Positions 1 to 6,040 of a stretch of 13,098 bases of DNA are shown piece after piece. A program made the position numbers and the translations under genes. Position 1 is the first letter of the stretch. Every line of letters starts with the position of its first letter. The notes beneath the pieces were generated by a model. The model did no database searches, had not been told where the DNA came from, and was given only the letters and a program-made list of their open reading frames with translations. This DNA comes from JAGUXG01 sp043798435 (GTDB taxonomy: Bacteria > UBA9089 > UBA9088 > JAGUXG01). Location of the stretch: assembly GCA_043798435.1 (NCBI GenBank), contig JAZDOR010000073.1, forward strand, positions 1-13,098, written 5' to 3'.

Positions 1-2
1 AG

Positions 3-134
3 AGAGCAAGACCTCTTATGAGACCATATTCCGAGGATAACCAAACCAAGGGAGATGGATTTATGGAAGATTTTAGGGAAGGTTTCGTCAATGATAGCTA
101 CTATGGCCGTCTTTGTTGCTTTACAGAGAGATAG
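3..134 (+). CDS. C-terminal end of an unrecognised reading frame (partial)
   Basis: Frame 3 is open from the left edge of the window to a TAG at 132-134, giving about 43 residues that end in RLCCFTER. It is hydrophilic with several Asp, Glu and Arg residues and no membrane segment. I do not recognise a family. The stop codon overlaps the left 8-bp target duplication of the mobile cassette that follows, and since the duplicated bases include only the G of TAG, the stop existed before insertion. It may be the tail of a real gene that starts outside the window or merely a chance open stretch. Confidence 0.3.
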   Translation, partial: RARPLMRPYSEDNQTKGDGFMEDFREGFVNDSYYGRLCCFTER

Positions 135-314
135 TTTTTTCGTAACACTTTACTCATCTGAAGAAGAAATTAACCGCAGAGGTCGCAGAGGGCACAGAGA
201 AATAAAATATCTACTTTGAATTTAACCTTATCCATAATTATCTCAGCGAACTCTGCGTTCTCTGCGGTGAATAATTCCCTTTTACTTCACTTGGGTAAAT
301 AGTTACGTTTTTTC
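134..314. mobile_element. Family B IS66-like miniature cassette, copy 1, with 8-bp target duplication
   Basis: The element proper is 142-306 (165 bp). It starts GTAACACTTTACTCATCTGA and ends, read on the other strand, GTAACTATTTACCCAAGTGA, so the ends form an imperfect inverted repeat of roughly 25 bp. It is flanked by a perfect 8-bp direct duplication, GTTTTTTC at 134-141 and 307-314. Termini beginning GTAA with 8-bp duplications are the known hallmark of the IS66 family. There is no room for a transposase, so it would be a MITE moved in trans. Its filler is a separate palindromic repeat of CGCAGAG type. The same termini with different filler recur at 9178-9329. Confidence 0.85.
173..268. 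repeat. CGCAGAG palindromic repeat nested in family B cassette
   Basis: The left arm begins ACCGCAGAGGTCGCAGAGG at 173 and the right arm ends CTCTGCGTTCTCTGCGGT at 268. The arms are inverted copies of a CGCAGAG-rich motif around an AT-rich centre. Repeats of this wording are widespread in environmental bacterial genomes. It can fold into a long imperfect hairpin. It sits wholly inside the cassette at 142-306, so it is either cargo or an insertion into it. Confidence 0.75.
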
Positions 315-346
315 ATTTTATAAGGTTTTATACAAGTCTTACAGAT

Positions 347-672
347 TCTAATTCAGCAAGCCAAATCCTTCCGTTCATCCAGCCACATCAGGATAGGGCA
401 ATTTTAGAGATACAAAGGGGATGCACCAGGGGATGCAGGTTTTGCTCTGCAGGGTGCTTCTATCGTCCAGTAAGAGAAAGGGCTTGTGGAAGCCTGATTG
501 ATGATGGAAAGAAAATCTTACAGGAAACAGGTTATGAGGATGTAAGCCTTCTTTCTTTAAGCACAGCAGACTATAGCGATTTGAAAGGCTTGATTTCGAG
601 CCTCAAGCAATTGGGATGTATGGTCTCTGTTCCATCCTTAAGACCTGACCTTGATAAAGGCATTCTTTCTAT
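347..672 (+). pseudogene. Fragment of a radical-SAM gene (duplicate of 2747-3072)
   Basis: This stretch aligns without gaps to 2747-3072 of the intact radical-SAM gene, at about 95-96% identity (14 mismatches by eye). It keeps an open frame with the cluster motif CTRGCRFC, but it has no start codon, no B12-binding domain and no C-terminal half. Homology stops abruptly after position 672 and the frame ends at a TAA a few codons later. Several mismatches are silent and others change residues. It lies right after the family B cassette. The simplest reading is a dead partial duplication, or a fragment left by recombination; it could still act as a template for gene conversion. Confidence 0.85.
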
Positions 673-737
673 TTTTAATCTTTAATGATATTTTTACCAA
701 TTTTTCTTGATAGCATAGGAAATTATACCTCATAAGC

Positions 738-786
738 AATCTTACCGAAGGCAAGATTTTCATAATTTTTGCGAAGCAAGAATTAT
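738..786 (+). promoter_or_regulatory. Two tandem hairpins with GAA loops upstream of a promoter
   Basis: Hairpin 1 pairs 738-746 with 750-758 around a GAA loop, with one A-C mismatch. Hairpin 2 pairs 762-772 with 776-786 around a GAA loop, 11 base pairs with one position that would be G-U in RNA. Hairpin 2 contains the GCGAAGC core, known to make an unusually stable DNA mini-hairpin. The second hairpin ends 1 bp before the -35 box at 788. They could be an operator, a terminator for upstream transcription (no clear T-tract follows), or a REP-like repeat. Function is inferred only. Confidence 0.5.
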
Positions 787-787
787 C

Positions 788-816
788 TTGACATAGGCAA
801 TAAGCGTGATTAGACT
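788..816 (+). promoter_or_regulatory. Sigma70-like promoter for the 871-2088 genes
   Basis: A perfect TTGACA at 788-793 is followed after 17 bp by TAGACT at 811-816 (4 of 6 to the -10 consensus). The expected transcript start near 823 would leave a leader of about 48 bases before the ATG at 871, which has a good ribosome binding site, GGAGG at 861-865. This is the best sigma70-type promoter visible on the plus strand. Confidence 0.55.
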
Positions 817-870
817 TAATGTTATCAGTAAAATTTATAGATTAGAAGACTGATTTAATTGGAGGAAAAG

Positions 871-1074
871 ATGCTTGAAAGAGAGTATCTTCAAAAGGCT
901 CAGGAGGGGAATTGGGATTTGGAAAAAGTATTTGAGCGGTGGGTAGCTACCAAAGAAAAAGATAGACCACCTATTTTTTATGCTGGAGAGAGTTCATACG
1001 CAGTTCCAAGGTTTTCTGAAGAAATGAAAGATGTTTCTCTCTCTATCAATTCCCTAATCTCTTTTTCTTCATAA
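871..1074 (+). CDS. Small hypothetical protein (67 aa)
   Basis: The ATG at 871 is chosen over a TTG at 859 because GGAGG at 861-865 lies 5 bases before it. The product is 67 residues, hydrophilic, with an acidic and basic N-terminal half likely to be helical and a serine-rich tail (SINSLISFSS). No signal peptide, membrane segment or known motif is seen. The abrupt serine-rich end and the short gap to the next frame at 1107 suggest it could be the N-terminal part of a longer, decayed gene. It follows the promoter at 788-816 and probably heads a small operon. Confidence 0.5.
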   Translation: MLEREYLQKAQEGNWDLEKVFERWVATKEKDRPPIFYAGESSYAVPRFSEEMKDVSLSINSLISFSS

Positions 1075-1106
1075 AGAACCATCAAAAGCCAATAGAAAAA
1101 TATATA

Positions 1107-1682
1107 ATGAACAATAAAGAGGTGCTTCTAACCTTCTTTTCTATAAACGCTCCAAGATGGGAAGACACATTATTTAATAGAATCACTATAGAAAATAGGA
1201 AATCCGCCTCTAAATTCTGCGTATTTGGCAACTATGATATCTTATTGCTGGCTTTTAATGACTCCATAGAAGAGCTTCAGAAATTACAAGAAGACCTTCA
1301 TCGCCAACATCCTGAACTCAGCCAGGATTATCATTATTATTTTGGTACGCTTTATCATCCAGAAGAGCGCAACTTAGATTTAAACAAGCTATGTAACGAC
1401 TTTCCTTTTCTGACCGTTTCCTTCCTCAAATTCAAAAAACAGATGTGGGGAAGCCTCAAAAATGGTGTCGAGATAGAGGCTATATCTAATTGGCTAAAAG
1501 AACAGATTGAGTCTGCAATAAAAGATATTGGTGCTAAAGCAGAATTTATAATCATCACCTCTTGTGGTGGAATTGAACTTAACAAAGAGCGACTTTTTAA
1601 TGATATCTTGGCTGACTATTTTTGTGGGGTAATCGGTTTTAATGGATTGGAAAAATTGCAGAAGACTTTTTCAAGAATATGA
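1107..1682 (+). CDS. Hypothetical protein, probably the front part of a frameshifted gene
   Basis: The product is 191 residues, soluble, with alternating strands and helices. Two segments look alike: around residues 38-62 (a strand, then a helix ending EELQKL) and near the C-terminus (a strand, then a helix ending LEKLQK). This hints at a tandem alpha/beta domain, but I do not recognise a family. No clear ribosome binding site precedes the ATG. The last residues (SRI) follow a T5 run at 1667-1671. A one-base shift there joins this frame to the 1642-2088 frame, which continues as FQEYEKKLSPYKEF. The pair may therefore be one gene of about 326 codons broken by an indel or read by +1 slippage. 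Alternatively the two are separate overlapping genes. Confidence 0.55.
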   Translation: MNNKEVLLTFFSINAPRWEDTLFNRITIENRKSASKFCVFGNYDILLLAFNDSIEELQKLQEDLHRQHPELSQDYHYYFGTLYHPEERNLDLNKLCNDFPFLTVSFLKFKKQMWGSLKNGVEIEAISNWLKEQIESAIKDIGAKAEFIIITSCGGIELNKERLFNDILADYFCGVIGFNGLEKLQKTFSRI

Positions 1683-2088
1683 AAAGAAGCTTTCTCCTTA
1701 CAAAGAGTTTTCTGAGGTTGAATATCGTCTCTCAGCTGCAGAAGCAATTCACAAATATATTAAGAAAGATATTACTTTTGATAATCTCAAAAAGGATTTA
1801 GAAGGGATTTTGGACAAGCTACATAAGCAAACATATTTTTATGAGTTATTTAAGTTACTCTACCAACATATTATTAAATTCCTCGAAAATGCCAATTTTT
1901 ACAACCTACTTTTCTGTCTTCAAGAGCAATTTCCCAATCTCGATCAAGAAAAAGAAGCCATCCTTCAAAACATTTTAACCTTCTTTCAGAAAGAAGGCAT
2001 TTCAGATGAAGAGAGGCGTAAATTCTTTCACTCCCTCTGGCTGATGATACATAGGGAAGCAACAAAAGATTTTCTTTCAGCCCCATAA
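1642..2088 (+). CDS. Hypothetical helical protein, probably the back part of the 1107 gene
   Basis: The nominal product is 148 residues and almost entirely helical by composition, rich in Lys, Glu, Leu and Phe, with no membrane segment or signal peptide. The first ten residues from the ATG at 1642 look like an out-of-frame reading of the upstream gene, while the protein-like sequence starts after the T5 run near 1671. That supports a frameshifted continuation of 1107-1682. The 41-bp overlap could also mean translational coupling. The gene ends 10 bp before the radical-SAM gene, so the two are likely cotranscribed. Family not recognised. Confidence 0.5.
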   Translation: MDWKNCRRLFQEYEKKLSPYKEFSEVEYRLSAAEAIHKYIKKDITFDNLKKDLEGILDKLHKQTYFYELFKLLYQHIIKFLENANFYNLLFCLQEQFPNLDQEKEAILQNILTFFQKEGISDEERRKFFHSLWLMIHREATKDFLSAP

Positions 2089-2098
2089 AAAGCAAAAG

Positions 2099-4303
2099 AT
2101 GAGATTATCTGCTGCACTGAATAGAATCCTGCCAGAGATTGAAAAGCCTGGAAGGTATATAGGCTCAGAGATTGGCTCTATCAGAAAGAAAAAGGTTGGA
2201 GTCAGCGTAGCCCTTGTCTTTCCTGACATCTATGAGATGGGAATGTCTAACTATGGCCTCAAGGTTCTCTACTCTATAATAAATAGCCTGCCTTTTGCCT
2301 CTGCTGAGAGGTGCTTCCTTCCCTGGCTTGACATGGAAAGGATGATGAGGCAAGATAGAATCCCTCTCTTTTCCCTTGAATCAAGAAAACCCATCTCCTC
2401 TTTTGATATAGTTGGTATCTCTGTACCACATGAGCTTTCCTATACAAACATTTTACATACATTGGAGCTTTCTAATATCCCTTTTTTCTCAAAGGACAGA
2501 GATACGCCGCTCATCATTGGAGGTGGACCTGGGTGTATGAACCCTGAGCCTATTGCAGACTTTTTTGACCTGTTTCTGATAGGAGAGGCAGAGGAGGCAA
2601 TCATAGAGATTATAGAGATATTCTTGCAGAACAAAGGAAGGTCAAAGGAGAAGGTCCTGCTTGAGCTTTCTAAAATTTCAGGGGTTTATGTTCCTGCCTT
2701 CTATGATAGTAAAGTGAAGAAAAGGGTATTTGAGGGTTTTTCTGCCTCTAATTCAGCAAGCCAAATCCTCCCATTCATCCAGCCACATCAGGATAGGGCA
2801 ATCTTAGAGATACAAAGGGGATGCACCAGGGGATGCAGGTTCTGCTCTGCAGGGTGCTTCTATCGTCCAGTAAGGGAAAGGGCTTGTGGAAGCCTGATTG
2901 ATGATGCCAAGAAAATCTTACAGGAGACAGGTTATGAAGAGGTAAGCCTTCTTTCTTTAAGCACAGCAGACTATAGCGATTTGAAAGGCTTGATTTCAGG
3001 CATCAAGCAATTGGGATGTATGGTCTCTGTTCCATCCTTAAGACCTGACCTTGATAAGGGCATTCTTTCTATGATAAAACCAGGCTCTGTAACCTTGGCA
3101 CCTGAAGTCTGTTCAGAGAGGCTATCTTGCGTAATAAACAAGCCTTATAATCAGGAAGGGCTGATAGAGGCAATAAATTCTGCCTCAGGTTTTCGTGTGG
3201 TTAAGCTATATTTTATGATGGGTCTGCCGACAGAGGATGATAGTGACCTTGAAGGAATAGCAGAACTCCTCCAGAGGCTTCCAAAGAGGATAAAGGTAAA
3301 GGCAAGTATATCGCCGTTTGTCCCAAAGCCACATACACCCTTTCAATGGGAGAAATTCCCATCCAGCGATGAACTAAGAAGAAAGATAGGGATTATAGTG
3401 AATAGAGAATATCGGAGGAACATTGAGATAACCTGGAGGGAGATTAACCTATCTTTGGTTGAGGCTGTTCTTGCCAGAGGGGATAGAAGTTTTTCCTCAG
3501 TCATTCTCTCTGCCTATAAACATGGGGCAAAATTTGATAGTTACTCTGAGCAATTTGATTTCAATAAATGGCTCGCTGCATTTTCAGACAATGGGATTGA
3601 TATACCATATCATACCAGGCAGCGAGAGGCGGTAGAGCCTTTGCCCTGGGACCACATAGAGATTATTGATAAAAAGTTTTTGCACAGGGAAAAGAAGAGA
3701 GCAGAAGAAGGGGTTATCACACCTGATTGCAGGAATGGGGAATGTAGTGGATGTGGGTTGTGTGAGGGAAGAGATAGGTGTCAGGTGTCAGGGGTCAGGG
3801 GTCAGGAAGCAGAATACAAGAGGCAGTCGGCAGTCGGCAGTAAAGAAAAGAGTCCACAGTCCATAGTCCATAGTCAACAGACAGCAGAATACAGGAGTCA
3901 GGAGTCAGAAGTCAGAAGTCAGAAGGCAGAAGACAGAGGACAGTGGACTGTGGACAAGAGGCAGGAAGGAGAAGAATGTTGCTCTTTTTATGAGAGAGTC
4001 AATATAATAAAGAAAAAGATGCGGGTGGGATATACCAAAGGAAAGGAGCTCAAGTGGTTTTCTCATTTAGATATTGTCAGGGCTATTTATAGAACCCTGA
4101 GAAGGGCAAACCTCCCGATAGTTTATACCTCAGGCTTTCATCCAAGACCAAAGGTATCCTTTATGAGCCCTGCCCTTGCCCTTGGAAAAACAAGTAACGC
4201 TTGTGAGGCAATATTATATTTTGCAGAGGAGATTCCAGAGGACGAGCTTATTCAAAGATTTAATGCTTCTTCCCCAGAAGGATTGAAGATAAATCTTGTG
4301 TAA
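2099..4303 (+). CDS. B12-binding radical-SAM protein fused to a truncated DUF2344 domain
   Basis: This has the layout of the TIGR03960-type radical-SAM proteins, whose partner is the DUF2344 (TIGR03936) domain and which are separate genes in many bacteria. Residues about 30-190 form a cobalamin-binding Rossmann-like region (DIYEMGMSNYG, LIIGGGPGCMNPEP). The SAM cluster motif is C242, C246, C249 in GCTRGCRFCSAG. A second Cys group, C544, C549, C552, C555 and C561, closes the radical-SAM part. Residues about 561-625 are a translated micro-repeat array. DUF2344 starts at M641 (FSHLDIVRA, SGFHPRPKVSF) but stops at residue 734 after about 94 residues, roughly half the usual domain. The TAA comes from the GTAAC terminus of a family B element, so the C-terminus looks cut off by insertion. 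The precise reaction is unknown; genome context in other bacteria links the pair to RNase E/G and ribosomal genes. No good ribosome binding site is seen at the ATG; it lies 10 bp after the preceding gene. Confidence 0.85.
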   Translation: MRLSAALNRILPEIEKPGRYIGSEIGSIRKKKVGVSVALVFPDIYEMGMSNYGLKVLYSIINSLPFASAERCFLPWLDMERMMRQDRIPLFSLESRKPISSFDIVGISVPHELSYTNILHTLELSNIPFFSKDRDTPLIIGGGPGCMNPEPIADFFDLFLIGEAEEAIIEIIEIFLQNKGRSKEKVLLELSKISGVYVPAFYDSKVKKRVFEGFSASNSASQILPFIQPHQDRAILEIQRGCTRGCRFCSAGCFYRPVRERACGSLIDDAKKILQETGYEEVSLLSLSTADYSDLKGLISGIKQLGCMVSVPSLRPDLDKGILSMIKPGSVTLAPEVCSERLSCVINKPYNQEGLIEAINSASGFRVVKLYFMMGLPTEDDSDLEGIAELLQRLPKRIKVKASISPFVPKPHTPFQWEKFPSSDELRRKIGIIVNREYRRNIEITWREINLSLVEAVLARGDRSFSSVILSAYKHGAKFDSYSEQFDFNKWLAAFSDNGIDIPYHTRQREAVEPLPWDHIEIIDKKFLHREKKRAEEGVITPDCRNGECSGCGLCEGRDRCQVSGVRGQEAEYKRQSAVGSKEKSPQSIVHSQQTAEYRSQESEVRSQKAEDRGQWTVDKRQEGEECCSFYERVNIIKKKMRVGYTKGKELKWFSHLDIVRAIYRTLRRANLPIVYTSGFHPRPKVSFMSPALALGKTSNACEAILYFAEEIPEDELIQRFNASSPEGLKINLV
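3778..3966 (+). repeat. In-frame micro-repeat array inside the radical-SAM/DUF2344 linker
   Basis: About 190 bp of degenerate short units (GGGGTCAG, GGCAGTC, AGTCCATAGTCC, CAGGAGTCAG, AGAAGTCAG) interrupt the gene between its two domains. The array includes an inverted pair, GTCCACAGTCC near 3852 and GGACTGTGGAC near 3942. It is translated without a stop as a Ser/Gln/Arg/Glu-rich linker at residues about 561-623. The same wording occurs outside genes at 8927-9045 and 12962-13098, so this is a dispersed repeat that has landed in coding DNA in an open frame. Confidence 0.8.
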
Positions 4304-4475
4304 CTATTTACGTAACCGCTGCGGTAGTGTAAGAAAAGGGGATGTGTGAGGGGATAAGGAGATTATTATAGAGAGATGGGGATAAAATTAAAAATGAATA
4401 ATCTCCATATCCCCTATATCTTCTTATCCCCCTTCTTACACTTTTGATGTATAGTCTGAACGGTTACCTATTTAC
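4304..4475. mobile_element. Family A IS66-like miniature cassette, copy 1, with 8-bp target duplication
   Basis: The element is 4312-4467 (156 bp), starting GTAACCGCTGCGG and ending CGGTTAC. It is flanked by a perfect 8-bp duplication, CTATTTAC at 4304-4311 and 4468-4475. Inside, GTGTAAGAA with GGGGAT and AGGAGATTATT on the left are mirrored by AATAATCTCC, ATCCCC and TTCTTACAC on the right, so the whole element can fold into a long interrupted stem. It has no coding capacity. Removing it and one duplication restores GTAACTATTTACCCATCTGA, a family B terminus, so A jumped into B. It now separates the radical-SAM gene from sepS and may affect readthrough to sepS. Confidence 0.88.
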
Positions 4476-4482
4476 CCATCTG

Positions 4483-5946
4483 ATGAAAGGAAAAGAACAC
4501 CCATTAGTTAGTCTTTATTTCAGGATGAGGGATATATTCCTGAACCTTGGATTAGATGAGGTTATAAACCCAATTATTATAGATGAAGAGGATGTCTTTC
4601 TCCAGTATGGAAAGGAGGCTCCCTTGATTCTTGATAGGATTTATTACCTTGCAGGTCTTGACAGGGCAGAGATTGGCCTTTCTAAGGAGAGAGAAAAAAA
4701 GATAGCTGAAATAGCCCCAGATTTTGCCAAATTAGATGTACTCAAAACCCTTCTGAGGGATTACAAAGAGCAGAAGATTGAGGCAGACAACCTTTTAGAG
4801 ATAATGACAGAAAGGCTTGGCATTACAAAAGCCCAGACAATAAGGATTATTGATGAGGTCTTTTCGGAGCTATCTGGGCTAATCCCTATCCCAGGAAAAA
4901 AGACCTTAAGGTCCCATATGACCTCTGCCTGGTATCTTACCCTGACCGAGTTACAGAAGACACAAGACATGCCCTTGCGACTATTCTCTTTTGGTCCAAG
5001 GTTCAGAAGGGAACAGAGGCAGACACCATCGCATCTCTTTGAGTCAACAGCCTCTTCCATTGTGATTATGGAAAAGGGTTTTAGCTTAAAAAATGGGGAG
5101 GAGCTTACTGGTTCTATCCTGAAAGAGATAGGGTTTCTAAAGTGGAAGTGTGTCCAAAAACCCGTTACAAGCAACTACTATGAGGAGGGAACGGATACAG
5201 AGATATTTGTGGTTCATAATGGAAGAGAGGTAGAGGTAGCAAATTATGGTTTTTATTCAAAGGAGTCTCTGAAGAACTATGGAATACATCATAAGGTTTT
5301 CAATTTAGGGTTTGGGGTTGAGAGGATTGCCGGGCTTCTTTTAGGTGAAGATGACCTCCGAAGGTGCGTCTGGCCACAATTTTCTGAGTTTAAGCTTAGT
5401 GATGAAGAGATTGCCGGGTCTATCAGACCAGAGAAAGAGCCCTCTTCTGATGAAGGCAAAAATGTAGCTGAGGAGCTCCTTGAGAAGGCAAAAAATGAAG
5501 CAAAGAGGCTGGGTCCTGTTGAGATATTGGCTTATTCTGGGAATCTTTCGGGAAGAGATATAAAGATATGGGTATATAACTGGGATGAAGGAAAGCCCTT
5601 GCTCTCTTATGCCGCTTTCAATAAAATATGGGTAAAGGATGGCCAGATTTATGGACTTCCAGAAAATCCCGACAAGATTCCACAAAACCTATCTGATGTC
5701 TATGATAAAGGTATAAAGAAAGAGACTACCTTTCTTAAAATGCTTATAACAGGATTCGTGGCAGAGCTTGAACAAGAGATAGCCTCTCAAGGAAAGGAGA
5801 TTGATAGAAGGTGGAAGATTGCCAGGAGACCTCAGGAGATAAACATCTCTATCCCAGATTATGTCTATAGGTATATCACCTCCCATAACAAAAAGATTGC
5901 TGTAGGAGGCCCGCTATTCTTCGGATTGAAGGCTCAGATCAGATAG
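4483..5946 (+). CDS. sepS: O-phosphoseryl-tRNA(Cys) synthetase (SepRS), N-terminally short
   Basis: A class II synthetase that charges tRNA(Cys) with O-phosphoserine in the tRNA-dependent cysteine route, which SepCysS completes. Counting from M at 4483 (487 residues): a motif 1 region near 27-36 (LDEVINPIIIDE), RSHMTSAW with T147, motif 2 FRRE at 174-177, N274 before motif 3, and GVER at 278-281. The C-terminal GGPLFFGLKAQIR lines up with the archaeal ending. Remembered archaeal enzymes are about 535 residues and have some 45 more at the N-terminus before the GKxHP motif, which here is GKEHP at residues 3-7. The N-terminus is therefore short by design or cut by the repeat. The archaeal S-A-S phosphate-contact segment reads A-S-S here (190-192). 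A TTG at 4444 or ATG at 4447 would translate mobile-element sequence, so 4483 is preferred. No ribosome binding site is evident. Confidence 0.85.
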   Translation: MKGKEHPLVSLYFRMRDIFLNLGLDEVINPIIIDEEDVFLQYGKEAPLILDRIYYLAGLDRAEIGLSKEREKKIAEIAPDFAKLDVLKTLLRDYKEQKIEADNLLEIMTERLGITKAQTIRIIDEVFSELSGLIPIPGKKTLRSHMTSAWYLTLTELQKTQDMPLRLFSFGPRFRREQRQTPSHLFESTASSIVIMEKGFSLKNGEELTGSILKEIGFLKWKCVQKPVTSNYYEEGTDTEIFVVHNGREVEVANYGFYSKESLKNYGIHHKVFNLGFGVERIAGLLLGEDDLRRCVWPQFSEFKLSDEEIAGSIRPEKEPSSDEGKNVAEELLEKAKNEAKRLGPVEILAYSGNLSGRDIKIWVYNWDEGKPLLSYAAFNKIWVKDGQIYGLPENPDKIPQNLSDVYDKGIKKETTFLKMLITGFVAELEQEIASQGKEIDRRWKIARRPQEINISIPDYVYRYITSHNKKIAVGGPLFFGLKAQIR

Positions 5947-5998
5947 GTAAATAGTACTTTTTTTGGTAAGCCATTTTCATTGGGTATAAAAATGCTCC

Positions 5999-6028
5999 TT
6001 GACTAAACATTTAATTTATACCTATTCT
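5999..6028 (+). promoter_or_regulatory. Candidate promoter for the lipoprotein gene
   Basis: TTGACT at 5999-6004 (5 of 6) and TATTCT at 6023-6028 (4 of 6) are 18 bp apart. Transcription would start near 6035, only a few bases before the ATG at 6041, so the message would be leaderless or nearly so. That fits the absence of a ribosome binding site, but the call is weak. Confidence 0.3.
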
Positions 6029-6040
6029 ATAGACAAACCT

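Larger units (their letters stand above)
4300..5957. mobile_element. Possible family B cassette carrying sepS as cargo
   Basis: After mentally removing the nested family A copy, the left border reads GTAACTATTTACCCATCTGA. The right border at 5957, on the other strand, reads GTACTATTTACCTATCTGAT. About 21 of 23 positions match if one A is missing on the right. These match the family B termini at 142-306 and 9178-9329. The left arm contains the chosen ATG of sepS and the right arm contains its TAG. There is no 8-bp target duplication (AATCTTGT against TTTTTTTG), so the unit may be old, rearranged, or the product of two separate B insertions. Transposition as a unit is inference. Confidence 0.45.

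Noticed and set aside
347..3072. Exact 2400-bp spacing between the radical-SAM core and its stray copy
   Set aside because: The round number has no evident mechanism; no third copy or periodic unit was found, so it is taken as coincidence.
3666..3866. Plus-strand open frame overlapping the radical-SAM gene
   Set aside because: It is out of frame with the supported gene and read partly through the repeat array; no ribosome binding site or protein-like features.
4444..4482. Upstream TTG/ATG starts for sepS adding 13 residues
   Set aside because: Those codons lie in the nested family A element and the target duplication, do not resemble SepRS, and lack a ribosome binding site. They do not restore the archaeal N-terminus.
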